A stretch of 64,000 nt of DNA from Thalassospiraceae bacterium LMO-SO8 (GTDB taxonomy: Bacteria > Pseudomonadota > Alphaproteobacteria > Rhodospirillales > Casp-alpha2): contig CP134226.1 of the NCBI GenBank assembly GCA_031655335.1, positions 3,530,001-3,594,000 on the forward strand, in the 5' to 3' direction. This document shows positions 51,341 through 64,000 of the stretch, in pieces. Numbering within the stretch: the stretch's first letter is position 1; the number at the start of each line of letters is the position of its first letter. A program made the position numbers and the translations under genes. The notes below the pieces were generated by a model. That model saw only the letters and a list, made by a program, of their open reading frames with translations. It made no database searches and was not told the DNA's origin.

Positions 51341-51901
51341 TCAGCGCCACAGGGCGCCGGTACGGCGGATTTTCTTCTGCAATTGGAGAATGCCATACAC
51401 CAGCGCCTCGGCCGTCGGCGGGCAGCCGGGCACATAGACGTCGACGGGCACGACACGGTCGCAGCCGCGCACGATGGCATAGGAATAATGGTAATAGCCG
51501 CCGCCGTTGGCGCAGGATCCCATGGAGATCACATAACGCGGTTCCGCCATCTGGTCGTAGACCTTACGGAACGCGGGGGCCATCTTGTTGGTCAGGGTGC
51601 CGGCGACGATCATCACGTCGGACTGGCGCGGGCTCGGCCGCGGCACCACGCCGAAGCGGTCCAGGTCATAGCGGCTCATGTAGGCGTGGATCATCTCGAC
51701 CGCGCAGCAGGCCAGACCGAAGGTCATGGGCCACAACGACCCCGTGCGCGCCCAGTTGACCAGCTTGTCCACATTGGCAAGGACGAAGCCCTTGTCCTGT
51801 AGCTCCTGGGTCACGCGGGCGAGAATCTCGTCCTGCTCGGCGCCGGGCCCTAAGGGCTGGCCGAGGTCGGGGGCGGTTCCGGGCTGCGTCACGACGGACA
51901 T
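51341..51901 (-). CDS. nuoB: NADH-quinone oxidoreductase subunit B
   Basis: The subunit holding cluster N2, the direct electron donor to quinone. The 186-residue protein has the tandem cysteines in [10 protein letters not shown] and the other ligands in GSCANGGGY and [11 protein letters not shown]. The start at 51901 has GAGGGAG seven bases upstream; an in-frame ATG at 51964 would lie inside nuoA. The gap to nuoA is 16 bases. Confidence 0.97.
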   Translation of the reverse strand: MSVVTQPGTAPDLGQPLGPGAEQDEILARVTQELQDKGFVLANVDKLVNWARTGSLWPMTFGLACCAVEMIHAYMSRYDLDRFGVVPRPSPRQSDVMIVAGTLTNKMAPAFRKVYDQMAEPRYVISMGSCANGGGYYHYSYAIVRGCDRVVPVDVYVPGCPPTAEALVYGILQLQKKIRRTGALWR

Positions 51902-51917
51902 TCGGTCACTCCCTCTA

Positions 51918-52283
51918 TTATTCCCATTCGAGGGCGCCTTTGCGCCACTCGTAGATAAATCCAATGGTCAGCACGGACAGGAATACCATCATCGACCAGA
52001 AACCGAAGACACCGATCTTGCCCAGCGTCACCGCCCAGGGAAACAGGAAGGCCACTTCGAGATCGAAAATGATGAACAGGATGGCCACCAGATAAAACCG
52101 AACGTCGAACCGGCCGCGCGAATCGTCGAAGGCTTCGAAGCCGCATTCATAGGCCGAGTTCTTTTCCACGTCGGGGTTCTGCTGGGCGATCACGAAGGAC
52201 GCCAACATGATCGCGCCGGCAAGGCCGACGGCAATCCCGATGAAGATCAGGATGGGGAGATATTCCAATAGCAAATCGTTCAC
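51918..52283 (-). CDS. nuoA: NADH-quinone oxidoreductase subunit A
   Basis: A 121-residue membrane subunit with three helices and the conserved acidic loop [20 protein letters not shown] that shapes the quinone entry region. The start is GTG at 52283, with AGGGAG six bases upstream, and matches the family N-terminus ([14 protein letters not shown]). It is the first gene of the nuo operon; the 218 bases before it separate it from tRNA-Asp and must contain the promoter. Confidence 0.95.
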   Translation of the reverse strand: MNDLLLEYLPILIFIGIAVGLAGAIMLASFVIAQQNPDVEKNSAYECGFEAFDDSRGRFDVRFYLVAILFIIFDLEVAFLFPWAVTLGKIGVFGFWSMMVFLSVLTIGFIYEWRKGALEWE

Positions 52284-52501
52284 GCCGAACTCCCTGTCCC
52301 CGGCTTCCTGCCTTGGTCCCCCCGAATGCATTCTAAGGAATGCCGCGATGCGGCCACGTCGATGACTTAATGAGGCCATGTCGGTGACTACCGGGGGAAA
52401 GTGACCGATAACCGGATAAATTTCAAAGGTTTTATCGCCGCGCGGGCGCAAAAAACCGACGCCCGGCAACAGACGTGAAGGAAACCTGGAATTGGGGGAA
52501 A

Positions 52502-52578
<77 letters not shown>

Positions 52579-52741
52579 TTCTGAAGGGTCTTTCCGCCTG
52601 GGGCATGGGCCCCGGTGCGCGAAAGAGGGCACCATGTACTCCAGCGCCGGAAGCAGTGTCAAGGACGATCGGCGGGAAAAGTCCCCTAACCTCTCTTGCC
52701 TTGAAAATCGCAGGCTTGCGGCATCCTCCCCTTGCGGCGGA

Positions 52742-52817
52742 TGGTGGGCGGTGAGGGGTTCGAACCCCCGACCTTCTGGGTGTAAACCAGACGCTCTCCC
52801 AACTGAGCTAACCGCCC
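52742..52817 (-). tRNA. tRNA-Val (TAC)
   Basis: A 76-base minus-strand cloverleaf with acceptor GGGCGGT/ACCGCCC, D-arm TAGCTCAGTTGGGAGAGC, anticodon loop TTTACAC and T-arm GGGGGTTCGAACCCC. CCA is encoded. It lies between HU and tRNA-Asp and may be cotranscribed with tRNA-Asp. Confidence 0.97.
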
Positions 52818-52927
52818 GTCCGCAGAGGGCTCTATTTAAGGGCTGAGGCCGGCCGGCACAAGCGCGCAAGCCCCTCCCCTGCCCCGTGCCGTCGGCGATC
52901 GCGCCCCAAGGCATCCGGTCAAACGAA

Positions 52928-52956
52928 ACCGGCCGCCGAATATTTCGGCGGCCGGT
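52928..52956 (-). terminator. Terminator downstream of the HU gene
   Basis: ACCGGCCGCCGAA (52928-52940) pairs perfectly with TTCGGCGGCCGGT (52944-52956) over a three-base loop. On the minus strand the stem runs into TTTCGTTT. It lies 34 bases after the HU stop and before tRNA-Val. Confidence 0.8.
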
Positions 52957-52989
52957 CTGTAGGCGTTATGTGTGGCTGAGACGCCGGTC

Positions 52990-53262
52990 TTAGTTGACCG
53001 CGTCCTTCAGACCCTTGCCAGCCTTGAACTTGGGCTGGTTGGACGCCGGAATCTGGATGCTTTCGCCGGTCCGCGGGTTACGGCCCGTGGTCGCGGCGCG
53101 CTTGGTCACACTGAAGGTGCCGAAGCCGACCAGGCGGACTTCGTCACCGCCCTTCAAAGCGCCAGCGATCGCGTCGAAAACGCTGTCAACTGCGCTTGCG
53201 GAATCGGATTTGGACAAGCCGGTGCTGTTGGCAACGGCTGCGATCAGATCATTCTTGTTCAA
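52990..53262 (-). CDS. hupB: DNA-binding protein HU
   Basis: HU is the small nucleoid protein that bends DNA. The 90-residue protein starts [17 protein letters not shown] after a TTG start codon at 53262. GAGGGGG lies about nine bases upstream, and no ATG fits. The arm and signature [21 protein letters not shown] are complete and the length is exactly that of HU. It follows lon on the same strand, as in many proteobacteria. Confidence 0.93.
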   Translation of the reverse strand: MNKNDLIAAVANSTGLSKSDSASAVDSVFDAIAGALKGGDEVRLVGFGTFSVTKRAATTGRNPRTGESIQIPASNQPKFKAGKGLKDAVN

Positions 53263-53594
53263 TTGAAAGGCCCCCTCTTGCTGAAAGGTATCGGGTTGGG
53301 ACAAATAGATTATTATCGTGATCGGGTGTTTAGCCACCCACTCGACCAGGTGTTTCGCCACCCGTTCGAATCGCCAAGAGTGTATGTGCGCACCCATGGG
53401 GCGTCAATCTTCATGCCCCAGTTTTCCCCAGATTTTTGCGGGTTTCGACGAATTTTCCAGCATTCGTTCCGGGCTCGGAAGAATGCCCTCGCAGCCCGCG
53501 GACGGGCGGATTTCCGCCATCTTCATGAAAACGGGCCACCGGATGATCCGGCGGCCCGCTGAAAAGTCTATATAATGGAAAGAGTTAGAGGGTT
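53263..53594. other. Intergenic region between lon and HU
   Basis: No gene is present. It holds the lon terminator at 53533-53557, an AT-rich patch at 53301-53318 that probably belongs to the HU promoter (minus strand), and a TGGGGC/GCCCCA hairpin near 53398-53421. No clear -35/-10 pair was found by eye. Confidence 0.5.
53533..53557 (-). terminator. Terminator downstream of lon
   Basis: GGGCC-A-CCGGAT (53533-53544) pairs with ATCCGG-C-GGCCC (53546-53557) with one internal mismatch and a tight turn. On the minus strand it is followed by GTTTTC. It lies about 40 bases after the lon stop. Confidence 0.75.
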
Positions 53595-56015
<2,421 letters not shown>

Positions 56016-56141
56016 CTGGCCTCAACACGGGAAGACCGCGCCACAAGGGCAACGGCGGGTTGGAATTGCTTCACAACAAAGGTGGGGGATGGAACGCTGC
56101 GGCGCAAGCCCAGACCGTGGATAACAGCGGAAAGGCGCAAA

Positions 56142-57407
<1,266 letters not shown>

Positions 57408-57592
57408 TGTTTATCCTGTTGGTCCCGCGCCGCCTCCCGGATCAAGACCATGTTAGCCGGACCCTTGTGCAACACTCAATCACAATCACGCCCATGGAGC
57501 TATGCCAAAAGACGTAACGGCGGAGAGACGTCCCGTGGTGTTTGCGCCGCCGCCCAAGACCGGGGAGCGGCCATTCAGGCGGATGCCGTGGC

Positions 57593-58243
57593 TCAATTCT
57601 TGCCGGACTTGCCGCCGTCGTCGTCGCCGGTCGTCGGCCGGTTAGCGACGACTTCGTCGATCAGACCGAACGCCTTGGCGTCTTCCGGAGTCATGAATTT
57701 GTCACGCTCCATCGCATTTTCAATGGTTTCCATCGATTGGCCGGTGTGTTCGACGTAGATCTCGTTAAGCCGCTTGCGCAGCGCGATGATCTCGCGGGCG
57801 TGGATTTCGATGTCCGACGCCTGCCCCTGGAAGCCGCCCGACGGCTGGTGAACCATGATCCGCGAATTGGGCAACGAATAGCGCTTTCCGGGGGCACCCG
57901 CGGCCAGCAGAAGCGAGCCCATGGACGCCGCCTGACCGATGCAAACCGTCGACACATCCGGCTTGATGTAGCGAATCGTGTCATAGATCGCGAGGCCGGA
58001 GGTCACGACGCCGCCCGGCGAGTTGATGTAAAACGAGATGTCCTTGGACGGGTTTTCCGATTCCAGGAACAACAACTGCGCGCAGACCAGGCTCGAAACA
58101 TGATCCTCGACCCCACCGGTCAGGAAGATGATGCGCTCCTTCAACAGCCGCGAATAGATGTCGTAGGCGCGCTCACCCCGGTTGGTGGTCTCGACGACCA
58201 TGGGCACCAGGGTATTCATGTAGATGTCGTGGGGATCGGTCAT
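57593..58243 (-). CDS. clpP: ClpP proteolytic subunit
   Basis: ClpP is the tetradecameric serine peptidase of ClpXP. The 216-residue protein has the catalytic triad Ser107 (GQAASMGS), His132 (MVHQPSGG) and Asp181 (MERDKFM). An N-terminal propeptide-like stretch of about 15 residues precedes [24 protein letters not shown] lies eight bases before the ATG. It sits between tig (91-base gap) and clpX. Confidence 0.97.
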   Translation of the reverse strand: MTDPHDIYMNTLVPMVVETTNRGERAYDIYSRLLKERIIFLTGGVEDHVSSLVCAQLLFLESENPSKDISFYINSPGGVVTSGLAIYDTIRYIKPDVSTVCIGQAASMGSLLLAAGAPGKRYSLPNSRIMVHQPSGGFQGQASDIEIHAREIIALRKRLNEIYVEHTGQSMETIENAMERDKFMTPEDAKAFGLIDEVVANRPTTGDDDGGKSGKN

Positions 58244-58334
58244 GCCGCGGTCCTTATGATACGTGCTGCTCGGGATGACGGGTCCGGGGATGGCGGGCCG
58301 CCTATGCTCTGATAGCGCCCCGGTTCCGCCGCCG

Positions 58335-59846
58335 CTACTCCTTTTTCGCCGCCGGCTTCTTTGCCGCGGGCTTCTTCTTGGCCGGCTCCTTGCCGTCCGC
58401 CGCGTCGTCCTTGGCCGCGGCCTTCTTCGGGGCGGCCTTCTTCTTGGCGGCGGGCTTCTTGGCTTCCTTGGCTTCGTCTTCCGCCTCGAGAACCTTGATC
58501 AGGTCTTCGAAGGACGCCGGCTTTTCCGTCACCTGGGCCAGTTCGATGATGTAGTCGATGACCTTTTCCTCGAACACGGGAGCCTTGATCTGCTCCTGCG
58601 CCTGGGGATTGGAGCGGAAGAATTCCAGCACCTGCTGCTCCTGGCCCGGGTATTTCTGGGCTTCCTGGATCATGGCGCGGTTGACGTCTTCCGGCGACAC
58701 CTGGATGGCGTTGGCGCGGCCGACCTCGGACAGCAGCAGGCCCAGTTTGACCCGCCGTTCGGCGATGTCACGGAACTCGGCCTTGTGCTCCTCGTCCGAC
58801 ATGTCGTCGTGATCGTGAGCATGGTCGTGGTCATGGTCATGATCGTGGTCGTGATCATGTTCGTGGGCGTGTTCCTGCTTACGCTGTTCCTCGAACTGGG
58901 CCCAGATGTTGTCGAACTCCATCTCCACCATCTTGGGCGGCATCTCGAAGTCGTGGTTGTCGGCCAGCTGGTCCAGCAGCACGCGCTTCACCTGCATGCG
59001 CGCCATCTGGTCGAACTCGCGGCGTTGGCCCTCGACGATGCGGTCCTTCAGGGCGTCCAGGCTTTCCAGGCCGGCCTTCTTGGCCAGATCGTCGTCGATC
59101 GGCGCCGGCGTGGCCTCGCGGATTTCGTGGACCTTGACGTCGAACACGGCTTCCTTGCCGGCCAGATCCTTGGCCGCGTATTCGGCGGGGAAGTTGACCT
59201 TGACCTCGACATCGGCGCCGACCTCGACACCGATCAGCTGTTCCTCGAAGCCCGGAATGAACGAGCCGGAGCCCAATTCCAGGTGGTACCCATCGGCCTT
59301 GCCGCCGGCGAATTCGACGCCGTCCAGCTTGCCCACGAAGTCGATGACGCAGACGTCGCCCGACTTGGTCTTGCGCTTGGCGGTGATCGGCTCGGACGTC
59401 TTATGGGCGTTGGCCAGATTCTCGAGGGTTTCCTGGACCTGCTTCTCATCCGGCTTCAGGACCAGTTTCTCAAGCTTCAGCTTGGAAAAGTCCATCGGCG
59501 TGATCTCGGGCAGGATGTCCACGGCCAGCGTGTATTCCAGGTCCTTGCCTTCATCGAACGAGGTGATCTCGACCTGCGGCTGGGTCGCGGCACGGATGCC
59601 CTTCTCGGCCAGCGCCTGCTGCGATGAATCGTTCACCGCCTGGTCCAGGATCTCGCCCAGGATGGACGGCCCGAAGCGCTTGCGCAGCAGGCCCACGGGC
59701 ACCTTGCCGGGCCGGAAACCGGGCAGCGAGGCCGATTGTGCGACTTCCTGAAGACGCAGGTTGATTTTCTCTTCAATGTCCTTGGCGGCCACGGTGACTT
59801 TCATCTCGCGGCTCAGGCCTTCGGATTTTGTCTCGACGACTTGCAT
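58335..59846 (-). CDS. tig: Trigger factor with His/Asp-rich insert and Lys/Ala tail
   Basis: Trigger factor is the ribosome-bound chaperone at the peptide exit. The 503-residue protein has the ribosome-binding domain (1-110, [17 protein letters not shown]). An FKBP-like PPIase domain follows (about 150-245), then the helical chaperone arms. Two features make it longer than usual (430-450). A run of alternating His and Asp lies at about residues 324-346. The C-terminal tail of about 40 residues consists of Lys, Ala and Pro. The start at 59846 matches the family. It is the first gene of tig-clpP-clpX-lon. Confidence 0.96.
   Translation of the reverse strand: MQVVETKSEGLSREMKVTVAAKDIEEKINLRLQEVAQSASLPGFRPGKVPVGLLRKRFGPSILGEILDQAVNDSSQQALAEKGIRAATQPQVEITSFDEGKDLEYTLAVDILPEITPMDFSKLKLEKLVLKPDEKQVQETLENLANAHKTSEPITAKRKTKSGDVCVIDFVGKLDGVEFAGGKADGYHLELGSGSFIPGFEEQLIGVEVGADVEVKVNFPAEYAAKDLAGKEAVFDVKVHEIREATPAPIDDDLAKKAGLESLDALKDRIVEGQRREFDQMARMQVKRVLLDQLADNHDFEMPPKMVEMEFDNIWAQFEEQRKQEHAHEHDHDHDHDHDHDHAHDHDDMSDEEHKAEFRDIAERRVKLGLLLSEVGRANAIQVSPEDVNRAMIQEAQKYPGQEQQVLEFFRSNPQAQEQIKAPVFEEKVIDYIIELAQVTEKPASFEDLIKVLEAEDEAKEAKKPAAKKKAAPKKAAAKDDAADGKEPAKKKPAAKKPAAKKE
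58807..58873 (-). repeat. Hexanucleotide-like repeat encoding a His/Asp tract in tig
   Basis: Imperfect repeats of CAC/CAT plus GAC/GAT codons (CAT-GAT, CAC-GAC units) give about 11 His-Asp pairs. Codon choice varies, which argues for selection on the protein and not only slippage. The tract could bind metal ions. Confidence 0.8.
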
Positions 59847-60110
59847 GGAACTCCCGTTTCGGAAATCTGCGGCGAAGCGCCCAAATCGGCGCCGCCTGTA
59901 AAACACACTAGGATTAAGCCCTCAACTCCCGGGCGGATATATAGGCCGCCGCCCCGGACCCGGCAACGATAAACGGCTGGTCGGAACAATCCCGCACTAG
60001 ATACGGCCTCCCTCCGCACGCATTCGCGCGCTTCGGGGGGCGCCTATGCCTGAGCGCCTTCGGTCGGCGGTCCAGCAAGTGGCCCGCCACCCGAAACCGA
60101 AAGCGTAGGA

Positions 60111-60196
60111 TGGTGCGGGCGGAGGGACTTGAACCCCCACGGCCAAAGGCCACCAGGACCTAAACCTGACGCGTCTACCAATTCCGCCACGCCCGC
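60111..60196 (-). tRNA. tRNA-Leu (TAG)
   Basis: An 86-base minus-strand tRNA with a long variable arm, acceptor GCGGGCG/CGCCCGC, anticodon loop TTTAGGT (anticodon TAG), T-arm GGGGTTCAAGTCCC and encoded CCA. It lies alone in the 449 bases between mcd and tig. Confidence 0.97.
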
Positions 60197-60295
60197 CGAC
60201 GCCGCCGGGATGCCCGACCAGCGAGCGGCGCGACTTTATCCATTCTGACCACGATTACAACCGGGAAATCGGCACCGCACCGGCGCCCCGCGGGC

Positions 60296-61723
60296 TCACC
60301 CCCGCAGGTGCGCCTTCACGCCCGAGGACATATCGACGCTGCCGGCGGAAGTATAGGCCTCGTGGTTGCCTTCGATGCGGCCCAGGTCATAGAGGTAGTT
60401 GACCATCAGCCCCGCCGACTGGGCCAGGCCCTTGTCCGAGGTATCGCCGAGCCAGTTGAGGCGTTCGAGCCGCGCCCCATTGGACAGGTGAAAATGCGCC
60501 ACCGGATCGCGCGCGCGCCCTCCCCGGCCCTTTTCCTTGGCCAGGTAGCGCGCCGCCAGGCGCGTCAGCGGCCCTTGCAGGGCGGCAACCATGACGTCGT
60601 CCTTGATCCAGGCCGGGGTGTCGAGAACCGAAATCAGCGACCCCTTGGCCCCGCCCTTGCGCCCCGTGGCCGCGTTCAGGGCCTTGCGTTCCTCGGCCGA
60701 GAACAACTTGGGCTCGCCCTCCGCCAAAAGCTCGTTGAGCCAGTGGCGGAAACCGGGAATCGGCGACAGGGTCGCGAAAGTCTTGAGGTTCGGGAATTCC
60801 TGGGACAACTGCTGCGCCACCCGCTTGATCAGGAAGTTGCCGAAGCTGATTCCCGCAAGGCCCTTCTGCGCGTTGGAGATGGAATAGAAGATCGCCGTGT
60901 CGGCGGCGGCCGGGTCGGTCGCCGGGGCGTTGGTGTCGAGCAGCGCCTGCACGTTGGCCGCCATGCCGTGGACCAGGGCGACCTCGACGAAGATCAGGGG
61001 CTCGTCGGGCATGCGCGGATGGAAGAAGGCATAGCAACGGCGGTCGGAATCAAGCCGATTCTTGAGGTCCTCCCAGCCCTTGATGGCATGCACGGCCTCG
61101 TAGGCGATCAGTTTTTCCAACAACGACGCCGAAGACGTATCCCAGGCGATCCGCCGCAATTCCAGGAAATCGACATCGAACCAGCTGGCCAGAAGATCCC
61201 GCAGGTCGTGTTCCATGGCCTTCAGGCCCGCGTCCGACTTGGCCAGCGGCAGCAGCTCCGCGCGCAGATCGACCAGGAACTTGACCCCATCGGGCAGCGC
61301 GTTGAACTGGGTCAGCAGCCGGCGCCAGGGCGCCTGCAGGCTGTTCTTGATCGCAAGTTGCGCGTCCAGGCGCGCGGCATCGGTGTCCGCAGCCTGGAAC
61401 TTGCCGATGGCCGTCTCGACAGCCTTGGCGTCGGTGCCGAAATTACCGGCCATCAGGCGCAGAAACTTCTCGCGACCGCCCTTGTCCAGGGCCAGGTAGA
61501 CCCGGCCGAGGGCCGCCGCCTTGGTCCGCGCCGAAACCTCGCCGCCCTTGTTGTCGAGGCACTCCTGCATCTGTTCCAGGATGCGCCCGGCGTCCTCATC
61601 CGGCAGGTTGGGGCGCGTGCTCGCGGCGTCCTCGTCGTATGACGATCCGGCGATGGACTGCCAGCCCCGGCGCAGATTGGCCAGGGTTCGGTCGAGAAAA
61701 CTGCTCGGTTTATGCTCGGTCAT
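60296..61723 (-). CDS. mcd: Malonyl-CoA decarboxylase
   Basis: This enzyme converts malonyl-CoA to acetyl-CoA and CO2. The 475-residue MCD-family protein has the helical N-terminal domain (1-165) and a GNAT-like catalytic half. The catalytic half carries FYSISNAQKGLAGISFGNFL and the PIPGFRHWL region. The C-terminal HLSNGARLERLNW includes the conserved active-site His. The ATG at 61723 has GAAAGGG upstream; a TTG one codon earlier is possible. It is alone between tRNA-Leu and the NnrE/NnrD gene, and no malonate transporter or malonyl-CoA synthetase is adjacent. Confidence 0.93.
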   Translation of the reverse strand: MTEHKPSSFLDRTLANLRRGWQSIAGSSYDEDAASTRPNLPDEDAGRILEQMQECLDNKGGEVSARTKAAALGRVYLALDKGGREKFLRLMAGNFGTDAKAVETAIGKFQAADTDAARLDAQLAIKNSLQAPWRRLLTQFNALPDGVKFLVDLRAELLPLAKSDAGLKAMEHDLRDLLASWFDVDFLELRRIAWDTSSASLLEKLIAYEAVHAIKGWEDLKNRLDSDRRCYAFFHPRMPDEPLIFVEVALVHGMAANVQALLDTNAPATDPAAADTAIFYSISNAQKGLAGISFGNFLIKRVAQQLSQEFPNLKTFATLSPIPGFRHWLNELLAEGEPKLFSAEERKALNAATGRKGGAKGSLISVLDTPAWIKDDVMVAALQGPLTRLAARYLAKEKGRGGRARDPVAHFHLSNGARLERLNWLGDTSDKGLAQSAGLMVNYLYDLGRIEGNHEAYTSAGSVDMSSGVKAHLRG

Positions 61724-61755
61724 CAAAACCCTTTCAAAGGTACGCGGACATCCCG

Positions 61756-63306
61756 TTAAACCTGTTCGCTTTTGCCGGCCGGTTCAAGAGGCAAATGGGT
61801 GAAAATATGCCCGGGCACACCTTCCGCCACGGCGCCCGGCAAGGCACGCACGATGCCCGGCATAAGGCCGGGAATATCCTCGGCGATCAGGCCGTGGCCA
61901 ATACATTGCGCCGCCGCCGCGTGCAGCCAGACCGCCGCGCAGGCCGCCGGAAACGGCGCCATGCCCTGGGCCAGAAGCCCCGCCGTGATACCGGCCAGAA
62001 CGTCGCCGGTGCCCGCGGTGGCCAGATGGGGGGAGCCGTTGGCGTTGATCACGGCGCGGCCGTCGGGGGCCGCGATGACCGTGTCGAACCCCTTCAGCAG
62101 GACCACCGCGCCCGATTTCCGGGCAGCCTGACGCGCGCGGCTCAGCCGGTCGCCCTCCTGCGGAAAGATGCGGGCGAATTCACCGCCATGGGGGGTGATC
62201 ACGCAGGTGCCGTGCAGGGCCGCGATCAGGGTGTCGGGATCATCGGCGAAGGCGGAAATGCCGTCGGCGTCCAGCACCACGGGCTGGCCCGTGGCCAACG
62301 CCGCCAAAGCCCGCGCGCGGGTATCCGGTCCCGGCCCGTTGCCGGGGCCGACGACCAGGGTCTTGTTGCCGTCCTGGACATAGGTTTCATAGATGGCCAC
62401 GTCGTCCATGGGCCGGACCAGAACGCCGGGGGCGCCGGCGCGGAACACGCCGACATCATCGGCCCGGCAGGCGATGGAAACGATCCCCGCCCCGGCCCGC
62501 CGGGCGCCGTCGGCGGCCAGACGCGGGGCGCCGGGCATGGCCGCCGCGCCCCAGATCACGACATGGCCCCGCGTGTACTTGTGGTCGTCCGGCCCCGGAT
62601 GGGGGAAATCCGGCCACCAGATGTCGGCGCTGTTGACCCAGGTATCGGGCGCCTGAGCCGCGACCACGGCGTCCGGGATGCCGATGTCGGCGACCCGCAC
62701 GGCACCACAGAAATCCCGCCCCGGACGCAGGAAATGGCCGGGCTTGCAGCGGCAGAACGTCATCGTTTCCCGGGCCTTTATGGCCGCTCCGGCGACGGCC
62801 CCCGTGTCGCCCATGACGCCCGACGGGATATCCACGGCCAAGACATCGGCCGATGCCCCGTTGAGGGTTTCCGCCACGGCCGCCGCGACGCCGTCGAGCG
62901 GACGCGCGAGGCCCGCCCCGAACAAGGCATCGACGACCCCTGCCCCCGCCGGGTCGAAGCCTGCCGTTAACTCTTCCACCGCGCCGGTCCAGCGGTCCGC
63001 CGCCAGGGCGGCATCACCCCGCAATCCGTCCCGCGCGCCCAGCAGGTAAAGCCGCACCTCGGCCCCCTGGTCCGTCAGGCGTCGCGCCGCCACGAAGCCG
63101 TCGCCACCGTTGTTGCCCGGGCCGCACAAAACAACCACCGGCCGTCCGTTGAACAAGGTCAGGGCGCGGTCGGCGACGGCGGCTCCCGCCGTTTCCATCA
63201 GATCGATACCGGGGGTGCCGCCCGCGATGGCCGCGGCATCGGCCTGCGCCATCTGACCGACCCGGAGCAATGCCGCCGGCAACCAGGCCGTGTTTTCCAT
63301 CGTCAT
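61756..63306 (-). CDS. nnr: Bifunctional NAD(P)HX epimerase / ADP-dependent NAD(P)HX dehydratase
   Basis: It repairs hydrated NADH and NADPH. The 516-residue fusion has the NnrE (YjeF_N) epimerase domain at about 10-210, with GPGNNGGDGFVAARRL. The NnrD ribokinase-like dehydratase domain is at about 225-500, with TPHGGEFARIF and GTGDVLAGITAGLL. ATG 63306 is chosen because GGAG lies seven bases before it; TTG 63321 and ATG 63300 are alternatives. It ends 32 bases before mcd begins, so the two may share a transcript. Confidence 0.94.
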   Translation of the reverse strand: MTMENTAWLPAALLRVGQMAQADAAAIAGGTPGIDLMETAGAAVADRALTLFNGRPVVVLCGPGNNGGDGFVAARRLTDQGAEVRLYLLGARDGLRGDAALAADRWTGAVEELTAGFDPAGAGVVDALFGAGLARPLDGVAAAVAETLNGASADVLAVDIPSGVMGDTGAVAGAAIKARETMTFCRCKPGHFLRPGRDFCGAVRVADIGIPDAVVAAQAPDTWVNSADIWWPDFPHPGPDDHKYTRGHVVIWGAAAMPGAPRLAADGARRAGAGIVSIACRADDVGVFRAGAPGVLVRPMDDVAIYETYVQDGNKTLVVGPGNGPGPDTRARALAALATGQPVVLDADGISAFADDPDTLIAALHGTCVITPHGGEFARIFPQEGDRLSRARQAARKSGAVVLLKGFDTVIAAPDGRAVINANGSPHLATAGTGDVLAGITAGLLAQGMAPFPAACAAVWLHAAAAQCIGHGLIAEDIPGLMPGIVRALPGAVAEGVPGHIFTHLPLEPAGKSEQV

Positions 63307-63442
63307 TTCATGCTCCGACAATTCACGATCTTCACGTTATACTCCGGAAAAGGGCGAAACGGCGGGAGAATCCCGGAGTCCGACAGACCTCATTGATCGG
63401 TTTGGGTCCGACGATAGGCCTGCATGCTCCGTTATAATTTAC

Positions 63443-64000
63443 ATGAAAAAATACACATACTACATTGTTTTTACGTTTCTTTTTGTCATTTTATGGGAAA
63501 CGTTCGGGGCGCCGAGATTGCTTCCCGAGATGGGCATCGACACATGGCGCCCGCTGATCACGGCCCTGGTCGCCGCCCTCGCCGCCGCCGCCGCCTTTGC
63601 CTTGTCACGTCAGATCGCGTCGCGCCGGTCTCCGCCGCCGGAACTGGCCGGCCCGCTGGTCGGCAACTTGAACGACGACGATTGGTGGCGCTTCATCTTC
63701 GCCGCCGCCGATTGGTTCTGGGAAACGGACACCGAACATCGTTTCACCTTCATTTCTGATCGGTTGTTGAGCACTTACGGCCTGTCACCGGAGAGCCTGA
63801 TCGGCCAAACGCGCGAGGCCATCGCCGTGATCCGGGGCCCCGCACAGCGCATCGCCTTCGACCAGCACCGGGCGGATCTGGCCGAACGGCGGCCGTTCCG
63901 GGACTTCGAATACGGCCTGATCGACGGCAAGGGCAACCTCCGCTATGCACGGATCAGCGGCGCCCCCGTGTTCGCCGACGACGGTGCGTTTGTCGGCTAC
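63443..64000 (+). CDS. Membrane-anchored PAS-domain sensor protein (3' end outside window)
   Basis: The open frame from ATG 63443 runs to the window end without a stop (186 residues). It has two N-terminal membrane helices (residues 5-21 and 36-55), a short linker, and a PAS domain (about 83-186, with ADWFWETDTEHRFTFISDRL and the PAC-like DGKGNLRYARISGAPVF). The output domain is missing. A histidine kinase or GGDEF/EAL cyclic-di-GMP enzyme is likely. The first 60 bases are AT-rich, unlike the rest. TATAAT (63433-63438) lies five bases before the ATG with no Shine-Dalgarno, so either the mRNA is leaderless or the start is downstream (ATG 63530). Confidence 0.8.
   Translation, partial: MKKYTYYIVFTFLFVILWETFGAPRLLPEMGIDTWRPLITALVAALAAAAAFALSRQIASRRSPPPELAGPLVGNLNDDDWWRFIFAAADWFWETDTEHRFTFISDRLLSTYGLSPESLIGQTREAIAVIRGPAQRIAFDQHRADLAERRPFRDFEYGLIDGKGNLRYARISGAPVFADDGAFVGY

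Noticed and set aside
58807-58873. CRISPR-like or tandem-repeat array in tig
   Set aside because: The repeats are only six bases long, imperfect, in frame, and code for a His/Asp tract.

Overview
The window is about 64 kb of GC-rich, tightly packed alphaproteobacterial chromosome. Evidence for that assignment: the order rpsB-tsf-pyrH-frr-uppS-cdsA-dxr-rseP-bamA-skp-lpxD-fabZ-lpxA-lpxI-lpxB; the use of LpxI instead of LpxH; short editing-free ProS; a GAAC-N7-GAAC LexA box; RNase J; a complete nuoA-N cluster; and tig-clpP-clpX-lon-HU. A PAS_5-type protein and the general layout suggest Rhodospirillales sensu lato. The genus cannot be named from this alone.

Layout. 1-7.2 kb: the 3' part of moeA, lexA with an SOS-box promoter, comEC (opposite strand), gltX and gltA ending in a clear terminator. 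7.2-25.3 kb (all minus): an envelope and translation supercluster read from dnaE and rpsB through tsf, pyrH, frr, uppS, cdsA, dxr, rseP, bamA, skp, lpxD, fabZ and lpxA to lpxI-lpxB. It joins translation elongation, UMP supply, isoprenoid carrier and phospholipid synthesis, outer-membrane assembly and lipid A synthesis. 25.3-30.2 kb: an accessory stretch, mostly on the plus strand. It holds a cobalt-type nitrile hydratase (alpha, beta, activator), a DoxX protein, an AhpD-like protein with an ECF41 sigma factor and a matching promoter, then a Rid-family protein and a PAS_5 protein.

30.2-38 kb (minus): lolD, lolC/E and proS; a 466-base non-coding gap holding a probable plus-strand structured RNA and a textbook terminator; then a DUF1467 protein, methylmalonyl-CoA epimerase, RNase J, coaX and birA. 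38-52.3 kb (minus): the 14-gene nuo operon for proton-pumping NADH:quinone oxidoreductase. 52.5-60.2 kb: tRNA-Asp and tRNA-Val, HU (TTG start), lon, clpX, clpP, a trigger factor with an unusual His/Asp tract, and tRNA-Leu. 60.3-64 kb: malonyl-CoA decarboxylase, a bifunctional NAD(P)HX epimerase/dehydratase, and the start of a membrane-anchored PAS sensor cut by the window end.

Most of the window is conserved core genome. The parts most worth a second look are the orphan RNA region at 33.7-33.95 kb, the ECF41/AhpD circuit, the nitrile hydratase without an adjacent amidase, and the His-rich tracts in trigger factor and in the nitrile hydratase alpha subunit. No CRISPR array, insertion sequence, prophage or clearly new multi-gene system was seen.
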